From NCBI GenBank assembly GCA_002747745.1, contig PDQG01000006.1, positions 62,001-126,000 on the forward strand: a stretch of DNA of 64,000 nucleotides, read 5' to 3'. Origin of the DNA: a bacterium DOLZORAL124_38_8. GTDB lineage: Bacteria > Patescibacteriota > Gracilibacteria > UBA4473. The notes under the pieces were generated by a model. It did not search any database. It worked only from the letters and a program-made list of their open reading frames with translations, and was not told the DNA's origin. How positions within the stretch are numbered: the stretch's first letter is position 1; each line of letters begins with the position of its first letter. Shown here one piece after another: positions 28,417 to 38,630 of this stretch. The position numbers and the translations under genes are program-made.

Positions 28417-29073
28417 ATGAATCCAAAAAACATCTTTTCTGTACTTCCAAATTACAAACCATCTATTGGCGTGATGGGGTCAGCTTCAGGGTATTTAATG
28501 CGAAATCCGAAGGCTGTGTCAGCCGCCGTTGAATTGGGGAAAGCCATTGCCAAGAACAACGCGAGTTTGGTAAATGGAGCCTGCCCTGGGTTGCCAGACA
28601 AAGCCGCCGAAGGTTGTAAATTAGCGGGAGGTGAAACTCTTGGTGTGTCGCCAGCCATTTCACTTTGTTCTCATATGGGAAAATATAAATCACCCGTAGA
28701 TCACTATGATCGGTTTATTTTTACGGGAATGGGTTTGATGATGCGAGATATCGTTAATATTCGAACTTCTGATGCGGTGGTTATTTTACCAGGCGGAACC
28801 GGAACACTCAATGAGTTTACTGTGGCGTATGATGAAGGAAAACCAATCGGGGTCTTAACTGGATACGATGGGTGTGCTGATCATATCAAAGAAATTCTCG
28901 AATTTTGTCATCGAGAGGTAACGGATCGAATGGTGTTTTCGTCTGATCCAAATGAATTAGTAGAAAAATTAATGGAAAAACTACATGAAGTGAATACGAG
29001 TTGTAATTTAGATGATTACTTGGTGGGAGAAGACGGCGAAGTAACCAAAACGGAAGAGCAATTTGAAAAATAA
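28417..29073 (+). CDS. LOG-family Rossmann-fold protein
   Basis: GVMGSASGYLMRNPKAVSAAVELGKAIAKNNASLVNGACPGLPDKAAEG; VVILPGGTGTLNEF. Confidence 0.8.
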   Translation: MNPKNIFSVLPNYKPSIGVMGSASGYLMRNPKAVSAAVELGKAIAKNNASLVNGACPGLPDKAAEGCKLAGGETLGVSPAISLCSHMGKYKSPVDHYDRFIFTGMGLMMRDIVNIRTSDAVVILPGGTGTLNEFTVAYDEGKPIGVLTGYDGCADHIKEILEFCHREVTDRMVFSSDPNELVEKLMEKLHEVNTSCNLDDYLVGEDGEVTKTEEQFEK

Positions 29074-29115
29074 TAAAAAAAACAAATGTGTGCTTAAAAA
29101 GTCTTAAATTTTATG

Positions 29116-29616
29116 TTAAGACTTTTTTTGTAATCTGTAATGTCTGAGGTAGCCAACAATGTTGCTGGTAAGTAACGCAGATTCAAGTAAAACCGCTACA
29201 GGACTCCATATAAGATAATTATAAAGAATAAATAGGGCGGTGCCGGGCATCATAATAAGACGTAAATATTGATCGTTTTTTTGAAACGAACCGACTGTTA
29301 TAAAAACCAAGGCCAAAATAGTTATTATATCGGTCGAATGTGAATACAAATAAATGCCGCTTATAATATTTATCCCAAGAAAAAGAAACAAAGCCTTGTT
29401 TGATTTAGTATAACAAGCGGTTATGTATCGAACAAGAGAAATAAACACGAGCAAACCGGCAAGAAATTTATTGAGAAAAAAATAATGGAGCGCAATCAAT
29501 CCACTAGAAATACTAAGAAGAATAAGAATATTTTTTCTGGTTTTTTGTTGGAAGGAAAGCATATCAGAAATAAATGCTCCCGTGGCAAGTATTTGTGAAA
29601 TCAAAAAATTATTCAT
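29116..29616 (-). CDS. YgjV-like inner membrane protein
   Basis: Five-TM pattern, YgjV-like composition. Confidence 0.55.
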   Translation of the reverse strand: MNNFLISQILATGAFISDMLSFQQKTRKNILILLSISSGLIALHYFFLNKFLAGLLVFISLVRYITACYTKSNKALFLFLGINIISGIYLYSHSTDIITILALVFITVGSFQKNDQYLRLIMMPGTALFILYNYLIWSPVAVLLESALLTSNIVGYLRHYRLQKKS

Positions 29617-29637
29617 ATTTTCAGCCTATATAAAAAC

Positions 29638-29667
29638 ACCCAAACGGTCAAAGTTTGGGTATTTTTT
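29638..29667. terminator. Terminator downstream of trxA
   Basis: ACCCAAAC-ggtcaaa-GTTTGGGT, T-rich on both flanks. Confidence 0.65.
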
Positions 29668-29684
29668 AGATTTTTATGAATTAA

Positions 29685-30005
29685 TTATTGGTGTTTAGTC
29701 ATTAATTCCACCAAATCATCTTTTGATTTTCCACCTCCCATAGACGTTTCTACAGCTTCTCCGTTTTTAAATACGATGAAAGTTGGAATAGACATTACCC
29801 CATATTTTTGGGCGATTTCCCCAGCTTCATCAATATCAAGTTTTACTACTTTGGTTCCAGCTGGAGCGTTGTCAGCCAAATCAAGAACGGTTGGCATCAT
29901 TGCTTGACAAGGTGGACACCATTCAGCGTAAAAATCTACCAAAACCACGTCTTTTGAATCAAGTACTTCTGCTTGAAAATTATCGTTTGTTATGTTTGTT
30001 GCCAT
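29685..30005 (-). CDS. trxA: Thioredoxin
   Basis: VDFYAEWCPPCQAMMP, GVMSIPTFIVFKNGE. Confidence 0.95.
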   Translation of the reverse strand: MATNITNDNFQAEVLDSKDVVLVDFYAEWCPPCQAMMPTVLDLADNAPAGTKVVKLDIDEAGEIAQKYGVMSIPTFIVFKNGEAVETSMGGGKSKDDLVELMTKHQ

Positions 30006-30148
30006 ATTTTTAATAGGTTAAAAGGTATAAATAACAGCCTTATTTTACTGAAAAGTAAAAGAAAAATCAACCAGAAAGAATCGTATGATGTAGCCTGTAT
30101 TACGAAAAAAAATTTGAATAGAAAAAAATTTAGTCTAAAGTTTAAGTC

Positions 30149-30568
30149 ATGAATGATACACCAAAAACATCAACTGAAAATAAGACTTCGTTTGTTCAAA
30201 CGCTTGGAAATGCTTGCACCTCATTGGGAAGGGGAGTTAAAATGTCTGTTGCTGGGACGATGAGTTGGATTCGGAATTTCTTCTTTAAAGTGTGGAGCAT
30301 GCTACTGTTAACAGCCTTAACTTTTGGATTGTTGTTTGTTTTATTGGCCTATGCGGTTTCTATTCTCGATGGAACCACTTCTTTTAAACGATTATGTGGA
30401 GACCAATCAATTATAGCCTGTGTAACGGGCATCAAAGATAAAACACCGGTAGAAAAAGAAGCCATAATTAAAACCACCAACCAAGAAAGTCCTACCAATC
30501 GATCAAAAGAAGTATTAGAAGAAAATCAACGAGAGATTGATGAAACTCAACAATCTAACACTCAATAA
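30149..30568 (+). CDS. Hypothetical membrane protein
   Basis: 139-aa ORF with one TM. Confidence 0.55.
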   Translation: MNDTPKTSTENKTSFVQTLGNACTSLGRGVKMSVAGTMSWIRNFFFKVWSMLLLTALTFGLLFVLLAYAVSILDGTTSFKRLCGDQSIIACVTGIKDKTPVEKEAIIKTTNQESPTNRSKEVLEENQREIDETQQSNTQ

Positions 30569-30579
30569 TTGAGTAGCTT

Positions 30580-31092
30580 TTACCGAATTTTTACGGGTGT
30601 TTGTTGTGTAAAGTCCCAAATTTCTGAAAAATCAGTTATTTTTAAAGCGGGTTTTGCAAATATTTTTAGAGCAGAGTCGCTAAATTGTTTTTGAACATCC
30701 GCTGGCATAAAAAGGGGCGTGTTTCCAGAAAGGTTCGCCGACGTAGTGGTAATAGGAATTTCGATATGTTGGGCAATTTCTGGTATTTGACAGATTCGAA
30801 ACCCTACTTTTTCAGTGGGCCAAAACTGAGTTTGGGGGAGTTTTTTTCTTGGTTTTAGCAGGGCGGTTCTTGGAGTTTTGGTAAAAAACTCTGGTGGGAA
30901 ATTATCTGGGACTTCAGCGTATTCTTGAAGCATAGCAAAGTCTCTGACCATGAGCGAAAAAAACTTCCCTTGGGGGCGTTGTTTTAATTCGTGTATTGTT
31001 TGCAATGATTTTATATCATCGATTCTTGCCCCCAACCCAAAACTGGTATTGGTTGGATAAGCCCAAATTTCTCCTTTCTGAAACATTATCAA
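30580..31092 (-). CDS. Sua5/YciO/YrdC family protein
   Basis: GEIWAYPTNTSFGLGARIDD, KQRPQGKFFSLMV, TTSANLSGNTP. Confidence 0.85.
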   Translation of the reverse strand: MIMFQKGEIWAYPTNTSFGLGARIDDIKSLQTIHELKQRPQGKFFSLMVRDFAMLQEYAEVPDNFPPEFFTKTPRTALLKPRKKLPQTQFWPTEKVGFRICQIPEIAQHIEIPITTTSANLSGNTPLFMPADVQKQFSDSALKIFAKPALKITDFSEIWDFTQQTPVKIR

Positions 31093-31164
31093 GAGTGTAT
31101 ATTTGCCCGTTTATAAGTCAACGAGTTTACAAGTTTTGAAGATTTTGTATGCTGCTCTGCGAAA

Positions 31165-31602
31165 ATGGTTTTACTTAATAAAAAGGCTCGATTTGATTAT
31201 GACATTCAAGAAACTTTGACCGCTGGAATGTCGCTTTTGGGCTGGGAAGTAAAATCTATCACCCATGGGAGTGCGTCGTTAAAAGGCGCTTGGATTTCTA
31301 TTAGAGCAGGGGAGGCTTGGTTGCAGAATTTTGATGTAACGCCTTGGAAGTTCAGCCAAGAAGTGCAAAACTCGCACCGAGAAAAAAAATTGTTATTAAA
31401 AAAGCGAGAAATTCTCAAATTAGAAACCAAAATGCGTGATAAAAATTACACGATTGTGCCACTGAAAGTCTTTACGCAAAACGGTTTTTTGAAGTGTGAA
31501 ATTGGACTCGCTCAAGGACGAAAGAAATATGAGAAAAAACAAGTTTTGAAAGAACGCGCCGAAAAGAAAACTGCCCAAAAAGCCATGAAACATTTCTTGT
31601 AA
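31165..31602 (+). CDS. smpB: SsrA-binding protein
   Basis: LNKKARFDYDIQETLTAGMSLLGWEVKSI...GLAQGRKKYEKKQVLKERAEKK. Confidence 0.95.
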   Translation: MVLLNKKARFDYDIQETLTAGMSLLGWEVKSITHGSASLKGAWISIRAGEAWLQNFDVTPWKFSQEVQNSHREKKLLLKKREILKLETKMRDKNYTIVPLKVFTQNGFLKCEIGLAQGRKKYEKKQVLKERAEKKTAQKAMKHFL

Positions 31603-31624
31603 AAAAGGAAGACTCTTTCTCATA

Positions 31625-31653
31625 AAAAAACGGCCAAATAGCCGTTTTTTTGT
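31625..31653. terminator. Bidirectional terminator between smpB and gyrB
   Basis: AAAAAACGGC-caaata-GCCGTTTTTTT. Confidence 0.75.
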
Positions 31654-31675
31654 TAGGAAACGTAAAACTGATGTT

Positions 31676-33580
31676 TTAGAAATCAATCTCTGCTTCGCTC
31701 GCTCGAGTTTGAATGAATTTTCTTCGTGGAGCCACATCATCACCCATTAGAACTTTAAATATATGATCGGCTCGTTCGGCATCATCAATAGTTACTTTTA
31801 ACATAGTTCGTGTTTCTGGGTTCATGGTCGTTTCCCAAAGTTGTTCGGCATTCATTTCTCCCAACCCTTTATACCGTTGAATATTGTCTCCAGAAATATC
31901 GTGTTCTTGTTGAATACGTACTTTTTCCTCATCGGTCATAGCGTACCAAACCTTTTTCCCTTTCCCGAGTTTGTACAATGGTGGTTGCGCAATATATACA
32001 TATCCACCTTCAACCAACGGTCGGAAGTGTCGGTAAAGCAAGGTTAACAACAGCGTTCGAATATGAGCCCCATCCACATCGGCATCGGTCATGATTACCA
32101 CTTTATGGTATCGAAGTTTTTCAAGAGTAAATTCTTGTCCAATAGCGGCTCCCATGGCAATAATTAAGTTTTTTACTTCGTTATTTGCCAACATTTTTTC
32201 TAATCGAGCGTTTTCAGTATTCAAAATTTTCCCTCGAAGCGGTAAAATGGCTTGTGTTTCTCGGTTTCGTCCTTGTTTAGCGGTTCCACCAGCGGAATCT
32301 CCCTCTACAATAAATATTTCAGAAACTTCTGGATTTTTACTTGAACAATCGGCTAATTTCCCTGGCAAGGTCATCCCCTCAAGCGCTCCTTTTCGAATCA
32401 CGGTATCTCGAGCCGCTCGAGCGGCTAATCGAGCCCGCGTAGCAAGCGCACATTTATTGATAATCGCTTTCGCCGTGTCTGGATTTTCATTTAAGAAATC
32501 AAATAAAGAGCGGTTAAAAGTTTTATCAACGATTCCTCGCACTTCAGAATTTCCCAGTTTTCCTTTGGTTTGTCCTTCGAATTGTGGTTCAGGAACCTTA
32601 ACTGATACGATTGCCGTTAACCCTTCTTTTACATCATCATTCGTAAAATTTGGTTCTTTTTCTTTTAATAAATTGTGTTCGCGAGCGTATTTATTAATCG
32701 TTCGCGTTAATGCGGTGGTAAATCCGGTCAAATGTGTTCCGCCCTCATTGGTTCGAATATTATTCGCGTAGGTTTGAATATTTTCTCGGAATTCGGTTGT
32801 GTATTGAAAGGCAATTTCTACCGCCACATCATCCATTTCATCATCACATTTGAAAATATCACCCAGTGATGTTTTATCTTCATTTATATGTCGTACAAAA
32901 GATCGAATTCCACCTTCAAAGTAAAATTGTGCCGCATTTTCTTTCCCAGCTCGTTTGTCAAACAAGGTAAGTGTAATTCCTTTAGTTAAATAAGCTTGTT
33001 GTCGAATTCGTTTTTTAATAATATCAAAGTCAAATTCAAGGGTTTCAAAAATGTTTCCATCCGGCCAGAATTGTAATTTGGTTCCGTTTTTTTCCGCACT
33101 ACCAATAGCTTTTAATGGTTCGGTGGCAATTCCTCGTTCAAAAGCCACAAAATGTTTTTTTCCGTCTCGGTTTACGGTTACTTCCGTTCGAGTAGAAAGG
33201 GCATTTACGACCGACACACCCACTCCGTGCAAACCACCAGACACCTTATATCCACTTCCACCAAATTTTCCTCCGGCATGCAATACGGTTAAAACAGTTT
33301 CTACGGTCGACATTCCTGTTTTGGGGTGTTTCGCCACGGGAATTCCTCGTCCGTCATCTTGCACACTAATAGAACCGTCTTCTTCGACTGTGATTTCAAT
33401 ATTTTTACAATATCCAGCCAGAGCTTCATCGATAGAATTATCAACAATTTCCCAAATTAGGTGGTGCAAACCACGTACATCAGTTGATCCAATATACATC
33501 CCTGGACGTTTCCGAACGGGTTCCAATCCTTCTAGTACTTGAATTGACGAGGCATCATAATTTCCAGTGTTTTGTGTCAT
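31676..33580 (-). CDS. gyrB: DNA gyrase subunit B
   Basis: LEGLEPVRKRPGMYIGST, EIVDNSIDEALAGYC, IVEGDSAGGTAKQGR, RYKGLGEMNAEQLWETTM. Confidence 0.96.
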   Translation of the reverse strand: MTQNTGNYDASSIQVLEGLEPVRKRPGMYIGSTDVRGLHHLIWEIVDNSIDEALAGYCKNIEITVEEDGSISVQDDGRGIPVAKHPKTGMSTVETVLTVLHAGGKFGGSGYKVSGGLHGVGVSVVNALSTRTEVTVNRDGKKHFVAFERGIATEPLKAIGSAEKNGTKLQFWPDGNIFETLEFDFDIIKKRIRQQAYLTKGITLTLFDKRAGKENAAQFYFEGGIRSFVRHINEDKTSLGDIFKCDDEMDDVAVEIAFQYTTEFRENIQTYANNIRTNEGGTHLTGFTTALTRTINKYAREHNLLKEKEPNFTNDDVKEGLTAIVSVKVPEPQFEGQTKGKLGNSEVRGIVDKTFNRSLFDFLNENPDTAKAIINKCALATRARLAARAARDTVIRKGALEGMTLPGKLADCSSKNPEVSEIFIVEGDSAGGTAKQGRNRETQAILPLRGKILNTENARLEKMLANNEVKNLIIAMGAAIGQEFTLEKLRYHKVVIMTDADVDGAHIRTLLLTLLYRHFRPLVEGGYVYIAQPPLYKLGKGKKVWYAMTDEEKVRIQQEHDISGDNIQRYKGLGEMNAEQLWETTMNPETRTMLKVTIDDAERADHIFKVLMGDDVAPRRKFIQTRASEAEIDF

Positions 33581-33748
33581 CCCTAATTGATTCTTAAAAA
33601 TTCATGCGAATTATACAGAAAAAAACAGAATGCCAAAACTTTTTGTTTTAATTATGACTCATTAAAAAATTCAAAAGACAGAAAATATTGCGTTTCTTTG
33701 TGAGAAGCCTTAGAGTTTGGAAGATTTAGTTTTAATAATCTTGGTTTT

Positions 33749-35218
33749 ATGCAGAAAAAGATATCTGAACTCGCTATTTTTAACGCTCCTGATTTATATG
33801 ATTACGACATTGATTTGTATCAGTCTTTGTCTCAATTACAAACAAAATTATCAACCAAAGAACAAAAAATAATCCAAGATTTTTTAGAACAAAATGATTT
33901 ACAAGAAGTGTTTGAACAATATTCCGTCAAAAGACTCAAACATGCCATTGCTCATCAAGAAAATTTGCCTGAAGTACTAAAAAATGCCAACTTTTCGACT
34001 TTAACAGAAGTTTTACTCCAAAAATTAGAGTACAATCTAGAAAAAATGGTGGAGTTATGGCAAAGTTTTTTGTCGACACAATCGGAGACAGATTTAGAAT
34101 TGATGATTGAATACCTTGATTCTATTCCAGTTAATACGCCTCGTAATATTCGAAGGAAATTAATTTTGCAGGCCGCTTTAAATAATAAAGGGGGACTCAT
34201 GAATGAAATTTCTGACACCTTACAAGCTCGGGGAGTGTTTGGAATTTTACAAAATGAGAATCGAAATCGAAAAACGTATTATTTATCAGACACGATCAAA
34301 GATGGTGATATTGCCAAAACCAAAATTTTGGATCATTATGAAATAATTAGTGAAAAATACGGAGTCAACGTTCGAGTGCTTGACACACTTGGTTCGGCGC
34401 CTGGGCACAGCTTACAGACCGGCGGACAAGTGCTGGACTTAATTGGCAGTCGAAGTGAATTAGAAATGGATTACCACGACCAAAAAAACTGTCATGGTAT
34501 GAGTATTTTTGTGAATAATGCGTCACGTGCGAAACATGGAGGAAAAAAACATTCCGAAGGATCAAAATGTTTATGGGCTCGTGTACGAGACCCAAAAACA
34601 AATATTATTCATAATATTTGTGGGGTTGATGATGAAGTGTTTTTACCGTTATATGATTGGATTGAAGAATTTTTCGTAATTGACGGCATGCCTACTCATA
34701 AAAAATTAAATGATTTATGTAAAGGAACGCAGTTCCGTTCTTTGAAAAATTTTATCTACCCACAAGCGCTCATAACGATTACCGATGGGGGCTGCCCACC
34801 TGGATACGTGGTGCGGAAAATCGAAAAATCCACCTTCTTTAATCGATTAGACATCGCGGACAATGAAATGATACTTGTAAACCCAGACCATTATTGGAAT
34901 GGAAAATCAATTTGTAATCATGCCGACGGAATCATTGGTATTGCCAAAGCAATTGGCGTTGACTTGGACACCGAAGTTTGTGCTAAATTTTTTCATCCAT
35001 TTACACACGAGAAAATAACTGAAAAAACGGTAGTCATAACAGAATCATTAGGAAAACATGCTGGAAAAAACACCGCAACCAATGGCTCAAGTCGAAGTTT
35101 AGATGGTCATGTAATGCCCGAGATAGGGAAGTCTTGGGAAAATGGCGATAATGATGATCGGGCCTGGTATGTACAAGAACTTCCTATTGGAACCAGAATT
35201 AGATTTACGAAGAAATAA
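33749..35218 (+). CDS. Hypothetical protein, 489 aa
   Basis: Long ORF, no family recognised. Confidence 0.7.
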   Translation: MQKKISELAIFNAPDLYDYDIDLYQSLSQLQTKLSTKEQKIIQDFLEQNDLQEVFEQYSVKRLKHAIAHQENLPEVLKNANFSTLTEVLLQKLEYNLEKMVELWQSFLSTQSETDLELMIEYLDSIPVNTPRNIRRKLILQAALNNKGGLMNEISDTLQARGVFGILQNENRNRKTYYLSDTIKDGDIAKTKILDHYEIISEKYGVNVRVLDTLGSAPGHSLQTGGQVLDLIGSRSELEMDYHDQKNCHGMSIFVNNASRAKHGGKKHSEGSKCLWARVRDPKTNIIHNICGVDDEVFLPLYDWIEEFFVIDGMPTHKKLNDLCKGTQFRSLKNFIYPQALITITDGGCPPGYVVRKIEKSTFFNRLDIADNEMILVNPDHYWNGKSICNHADGIIGIAKAIGVDLDTEVCAKFFHPFTHEKITEKTVVITESLGKHAGKNTATNGSSRSLDGHVMPEIGKSWENGDNDDRAWYVQELPIGTRIRFTKK

Positions 35219-35258
35219 TTGAAGTTGTATTTTTCGTTTTTTTCTCTACAATTTTTTT

Positions 35259-36101
35259 GTGAAACAATTCTTTTCAGGAGTCGTGATTTTAACCATAAGC
35301 GTCTTGTTTAGCGGACAAGTTTTAGCGGATGATTTATTTCGAGATTTTCGAGAAAATTTAGGTGATATTATCAAAACAACGTGTCATTCAAGTATTGATT
35401 ATTCGATTGACGATTCGGTCGGATTTAATTTTTTACAAGCTTCAACAAAAGCTGACCTCCAATGCCAAGGCGGAAAATGCAAAGAATATCATCATACGAT
35501 AAACTGTTTGTTTAATGATGTCGTAGCAAAAAAATTAGCCTCAGTAAATGGACAAGTAAAGAAAGTGGCTCTTTCGGGCGACATAGAGGGACGACAAAGC
35601 AAAGAAGCTTTGACGAAAGAGTTTCTGTATCCGAAAAATTCTCAATGTAAAAATGCCAAAATGGATGGTATTGGCGCAGCACAATTAGCTCGAGGCTTTA
35701 AAACGCAGTGTCAGAATTTTTCCAGTGCCACGGCCGCAAATGCAACCTCTTTGTGCCGAGTGGCTGAAATGGCTTTGTTGGAGTACTGTGGCTATGAAAA
35801 GTTTTTATTGGCAAAAATGAGAGACAAAGAATCTTTTTTAAAAGAATTTCAATCGTTTGAAGAAATTACCACTCATGTGCCACGTGTGGCAAAAGATGTA
35901 TACAAACAAGAACTGCTCAATGCTAAACAAGCTTTGCAAGAGAGTCTTTTGTTTTATCAAGAAGTAGAGACACAGTATACACAATATATTTGGACACAAT
36001 CTATCTGGTTTCATTTAGCGGTGTTGCATCAAAAAATTACCGAATTTACTACTATGGTCGCCACCTTCCCCGCAAAATTCATTAACGCTTCTATTAATTA
36101 A
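35259..36101 (+). CDS. Hypothetical secreted protein
   Basis: Signal peptide MKQFFSGVVILTISVLFSGQVLAD; Cys-rich. The + strand shows gtgaaacaattc at 35259, so this is a GTG start. Confidence 0.65.
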   Translation: MKQFFSGVVILTISVLFSGQVLADDLFRDFRENLGDIIKTTCHSSIDYSIDDSVGFNFLQASTKADLQCQGGKCKEYHHTINCLFNDVVAKKLASVNGQVKKVALSGDIEGRQSKEALTKEFLYPKNSQCKNAKMDGIGAAQLARGFKTQCQNFSSATAANATSLCRVAEMALLEYCGYEKFLLAKMRDKESFLKEFQSFEEITTHVPRVAKDVYKQELLNAKQALQESLLFYQEVETQYTQYIWTQSIWFHLAVLHQKITEFTTMVATFPAKFINASIN

Positions 36102-37291
36102 TGAAACGTGTAAATTTAATCGTATTCACTGTTTTTAGCATCGTTTGTTTCAATTCTGCGCTGGCTCAAAACCCATTTATAGAATCTTCTCGTACCAATG
36201 AAAGTGGTCTTTTAAATGTCTACGAAAATCTTTATTCAGAAATACAACGCTCAGAATTTCAACCCCAATTTATTCAAACGGTTATTCAAAGAGTTTGTGA
36301 ACATGAGTATATTCATTGTCCTGATGAACAAATTCGAGAAAGTAAATCTCTAGAAGAATTTTATAAAAAGATAATTGAAACCAATAATAAATCGACGACG
36401 GAATCAATGTTCACTTCAAAGGTTGTTGCCGATTTAATCGAACAAGAAAAAACTACTTATTTATGGGAACAGTCTCTAGCACGACAAGGATATATAGCTC
36501 AAATGTTTTCCGATGGAGATGGAGCGGTAAATAAAGAAAAAACCATTGGGTATAAGAAAAAAAATTCTCCGTTTGATTTAACGGTTGTTTTTGATCGCCT
36601 AGAAACACTGTTGTTTGGGAACAAACATGTTTCAGCCATTACGCCAAAGTTTTTGAGTTTCGATACAAGCAAAAAAATCACTACTGATAAAAATTCTGAT
36701 ACGTATGTTCATCCAGAAAATACCAGCGTACCACAAACCCTTCAATTTAAAAAAACAAATGGTTCAATTACGGCTCAAATACAATACATAAATCATAAAG
36801 TTTTTTCGGACAAACTAAATCAGGTCCCATTAAAATGCATAAAAAATACGAAGGGTATGCTCAAAAAAACAGCCTGCGACGATGATTTTCCAACTCCACA
36901 TACGGCTCCGAGAATGTTCAATTCGCCAGCATACACACAGGATGTTCCTGAATCTGAAAAATGGAGCCGTCCCAACAATTATCAAGATTTCTTATCAGTG
37001 TTAGAAAACGAAAAGAGTTGCGTAGACTCATTTCAAGACACCGTTTCGGCTAATAGAATACAAAAAATAAGTGTTTGTGAATTAAAAAAACAATTAACTT
37101 GGTCCAATAAATTGCAACAGGATTGGCGAAGCGAGGTGTTAGATATTCTCCAAAAAGAAGCTATAAACCGAAAAAATAATTGGGAATTTACCAAATTTTT
37201 CACCAATTTCTTTACGGGGAAAGAAGGGGATTCCATAGTAGAATACCTGCAAGATGGAACCGAAATATTATTGAAAAAACCAAAAAGATGA
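36101..37291 (+). CDS. Hypothetical secreted protein
   Basis: Signal peptide; start overlaps the upstream stop. Confidence 0.65.
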   Translation: MKRVNLIVFTVFSIVCFNSALAQNPFIESSRTNESGLLNVYENLYSEIQRSEFQPQFIQTVIQRVCEHEYIHCPDEQIRESKSLEEFYKKIIETNNKSTTESMFTSKVVADLIEQEKTTYLWEQSLARQGYIAQMFSDGDGAVNKEKTIGYKKKNSPFDLTVVFDRLETLLFGNKHVSAITPKFLSFDTSKKITTDKNSDTYVHPENTSVPQTLQFKKTNGSITAQIQYINHKVFSDKLNQVPLKCIKNTKGMLKKTACDDDFPTPHTAPRMFNSPAYTQDVPESEKWSRPNNYQDFLSVLENEKSCVDSFQDTVSANRIQKISVCELKKQLTWSNKLQQDWRSEVLDILQKEAINRKNNWEFTKFFTNFFTGKEGDSIVEYLQDGTEILLKKPKR

Positions 37292-37839
37292 TCAAGAAAA
37301 TTCTCGTAACGACGCTGCTCGTATTGGTTTTAGTTGGGTGTGAAAAAAAGACTCAAAATACCTCAAAGAATCCTTCACAGGAAGCAACAAACCAAACCGA
37401 AACTCCCTCTGAACCAAAAAAGAAGCAAGCAAATGAAACTTCAAATAATGTGGGAGTAAAAATTGATCAGAATTTTAAAAGTGATACACAACGAACCAAA
37501 ATACAGGAAAAACCTTATAATATAGAGGCTTTGCGGAACAAGTATTTTTCAAATACTGGAAGTTCTCAAATAACTTCAACCAATATAAAAAATATTCATT
37601 TAGCTAAAGATTTAATAATTGCCGAAGATTCGTTTCAATCAGAGTGGAAGTATTGGTTGTATGATAAAAATAATAAGCCTGGAGTGATTCTTATAAGAGA
37701 AAAAAATCTTGATGAATCCGTTCAATACTGGCAAACAGAAATAAAAAAAATAATAACGGGCAATAAACAATGGCAAAAATTACTCAAAACATTGCGCAGA
37801 GTTTGTCGGTTGCAGGGGTCAAGTATTAGTTGTTCATAA
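37288..37839 (+). CDS. Hypothetical lipoprotein
   Basis: MIKKILVTTLLVLVLVGCEKK lipobox; ATGA overlap with upstream gene. Confidence 0.65.
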   Translation: MIKKILVTTLLVLVLVGCEKKTQNTSKNPSQEATNQTETPSEPKKKQANETSNNVGVKIDQNFKSDTQRTKIQEKPYNIEALRNKYFSNTGSSQITSTNIKNIHLAKDLIIAEDSFQSEWKYWLYDKNNKPGVILIREKNLDESVQYWQTEIKKIITGNKQWQKLLKTLRRVCRLQGSSISCS

Positions 37840-37845
37840 TAAAAA

Positions 37846-37871
37846 AGAGTCTATCGGTTTTTATAGACTCT
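37846..37871. terminator. Convergent-gene terminator
   Basis: AGAGTCTAT-cggttttt-ATAGACTCT. Confidence 0.65.
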
Positions 37872-37899
37872 CCTTTATAAAAAATGTGCTAAAATATTC

Positions 37900-38541
37900 T
37901 TATTTTCGCTTTTCAATAACTTTGTCAACGAGCCCTAGCTTTCCATATTTAACGGCGTCGCTGGCCACGATATAATTATCTCGGTCACAGTCTTTTACGA
38001 TTTGTTCGTACTCTTCACCCGTACATTTTTGAATCATTTTGTACAACGTGTCTTTCGTTCGAATAATATGATTGGCATGAATTTCCATGTCAGAAGCTTG
38101 TCCTTGCATTCCCCCAAGTGGTTGATGAATCATAACTTCCGAGTGGGGGAGAATGTATCGTTTTCCTGGAGCTCCACTCATTAGAATCATCGCTCCCATG
38201 CTGGCGGCCATTCCAGTACAAATAGTTGAAACATCTGGCTTAATAAAATTCATCGTATCAATAATGGCTAATCCCGCTGACACAGAACCACCAGGAGAGT
38301 TTACGTAGATAGTAATATCTTTATTAGGATTTACCGATTCTAAAAATAATAGTTGCGCTACTACCAAATTAGCTAAATTGGCATCAATAGCTGTGCCAAT
38401 AAAAATAATTCGATCTTTTAACAAACGAGAGTAAATATCAAAGGCTCGTTCACCTTCATGTGATTTTTCAACCACGGTTGGCACCAAATGTGCTTGTGGA
38501 TCAATTGAATTCTGATTTTGTGACATCATAGCATCAAACAT
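37900..38541 (-). CDS. clpP: ATP-dependent Clp protease proteolytic subunit
   Basis: [57 protein letters not shown]. Confidence 0.96.
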   Translation of the reverse strand: MFDAMMSQNQNSIDPQAHLVPTVVEKSHEGERAFDIYSRLLKDRIIFIGTAIDANLANLVVAQLLFLESVNPNKDITIYVNSPGGSVSAGLAIIDTMNFIKPDVSTICTGMAASMGAMILMSGAPGKRYILPHSEVMIHQPLGGMQGQASDMEIHANHIIRTKDTLYKMIQKCTGEEYEQIVKDCDRDNYIVASDAVKYGKLGLVDKVIEKRK

Positions 38542-38577
38542 AATAAAAATTGGTTAAACTTCGTCTCATTATAATAA

Positions 38578-38604
38578 AAAAGAGTTGATTACTCAACTCT
38601 TTTG
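38578..38604 (-). terminator. Terminator of the thrombospondin-type-3 gene
   Basis: AGAGTTGA-ttac-TCAACTCT flanked by A/T runs. Confidence 0.6.
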
Positions 38605-38630
38605 ACTTGTTATATTCTAAATAATGTGTC

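Noticed and set aside
32091-33542. Long + strand ORFs (226 and 163 aa)
   Set aside because: Antisense to gyrB.
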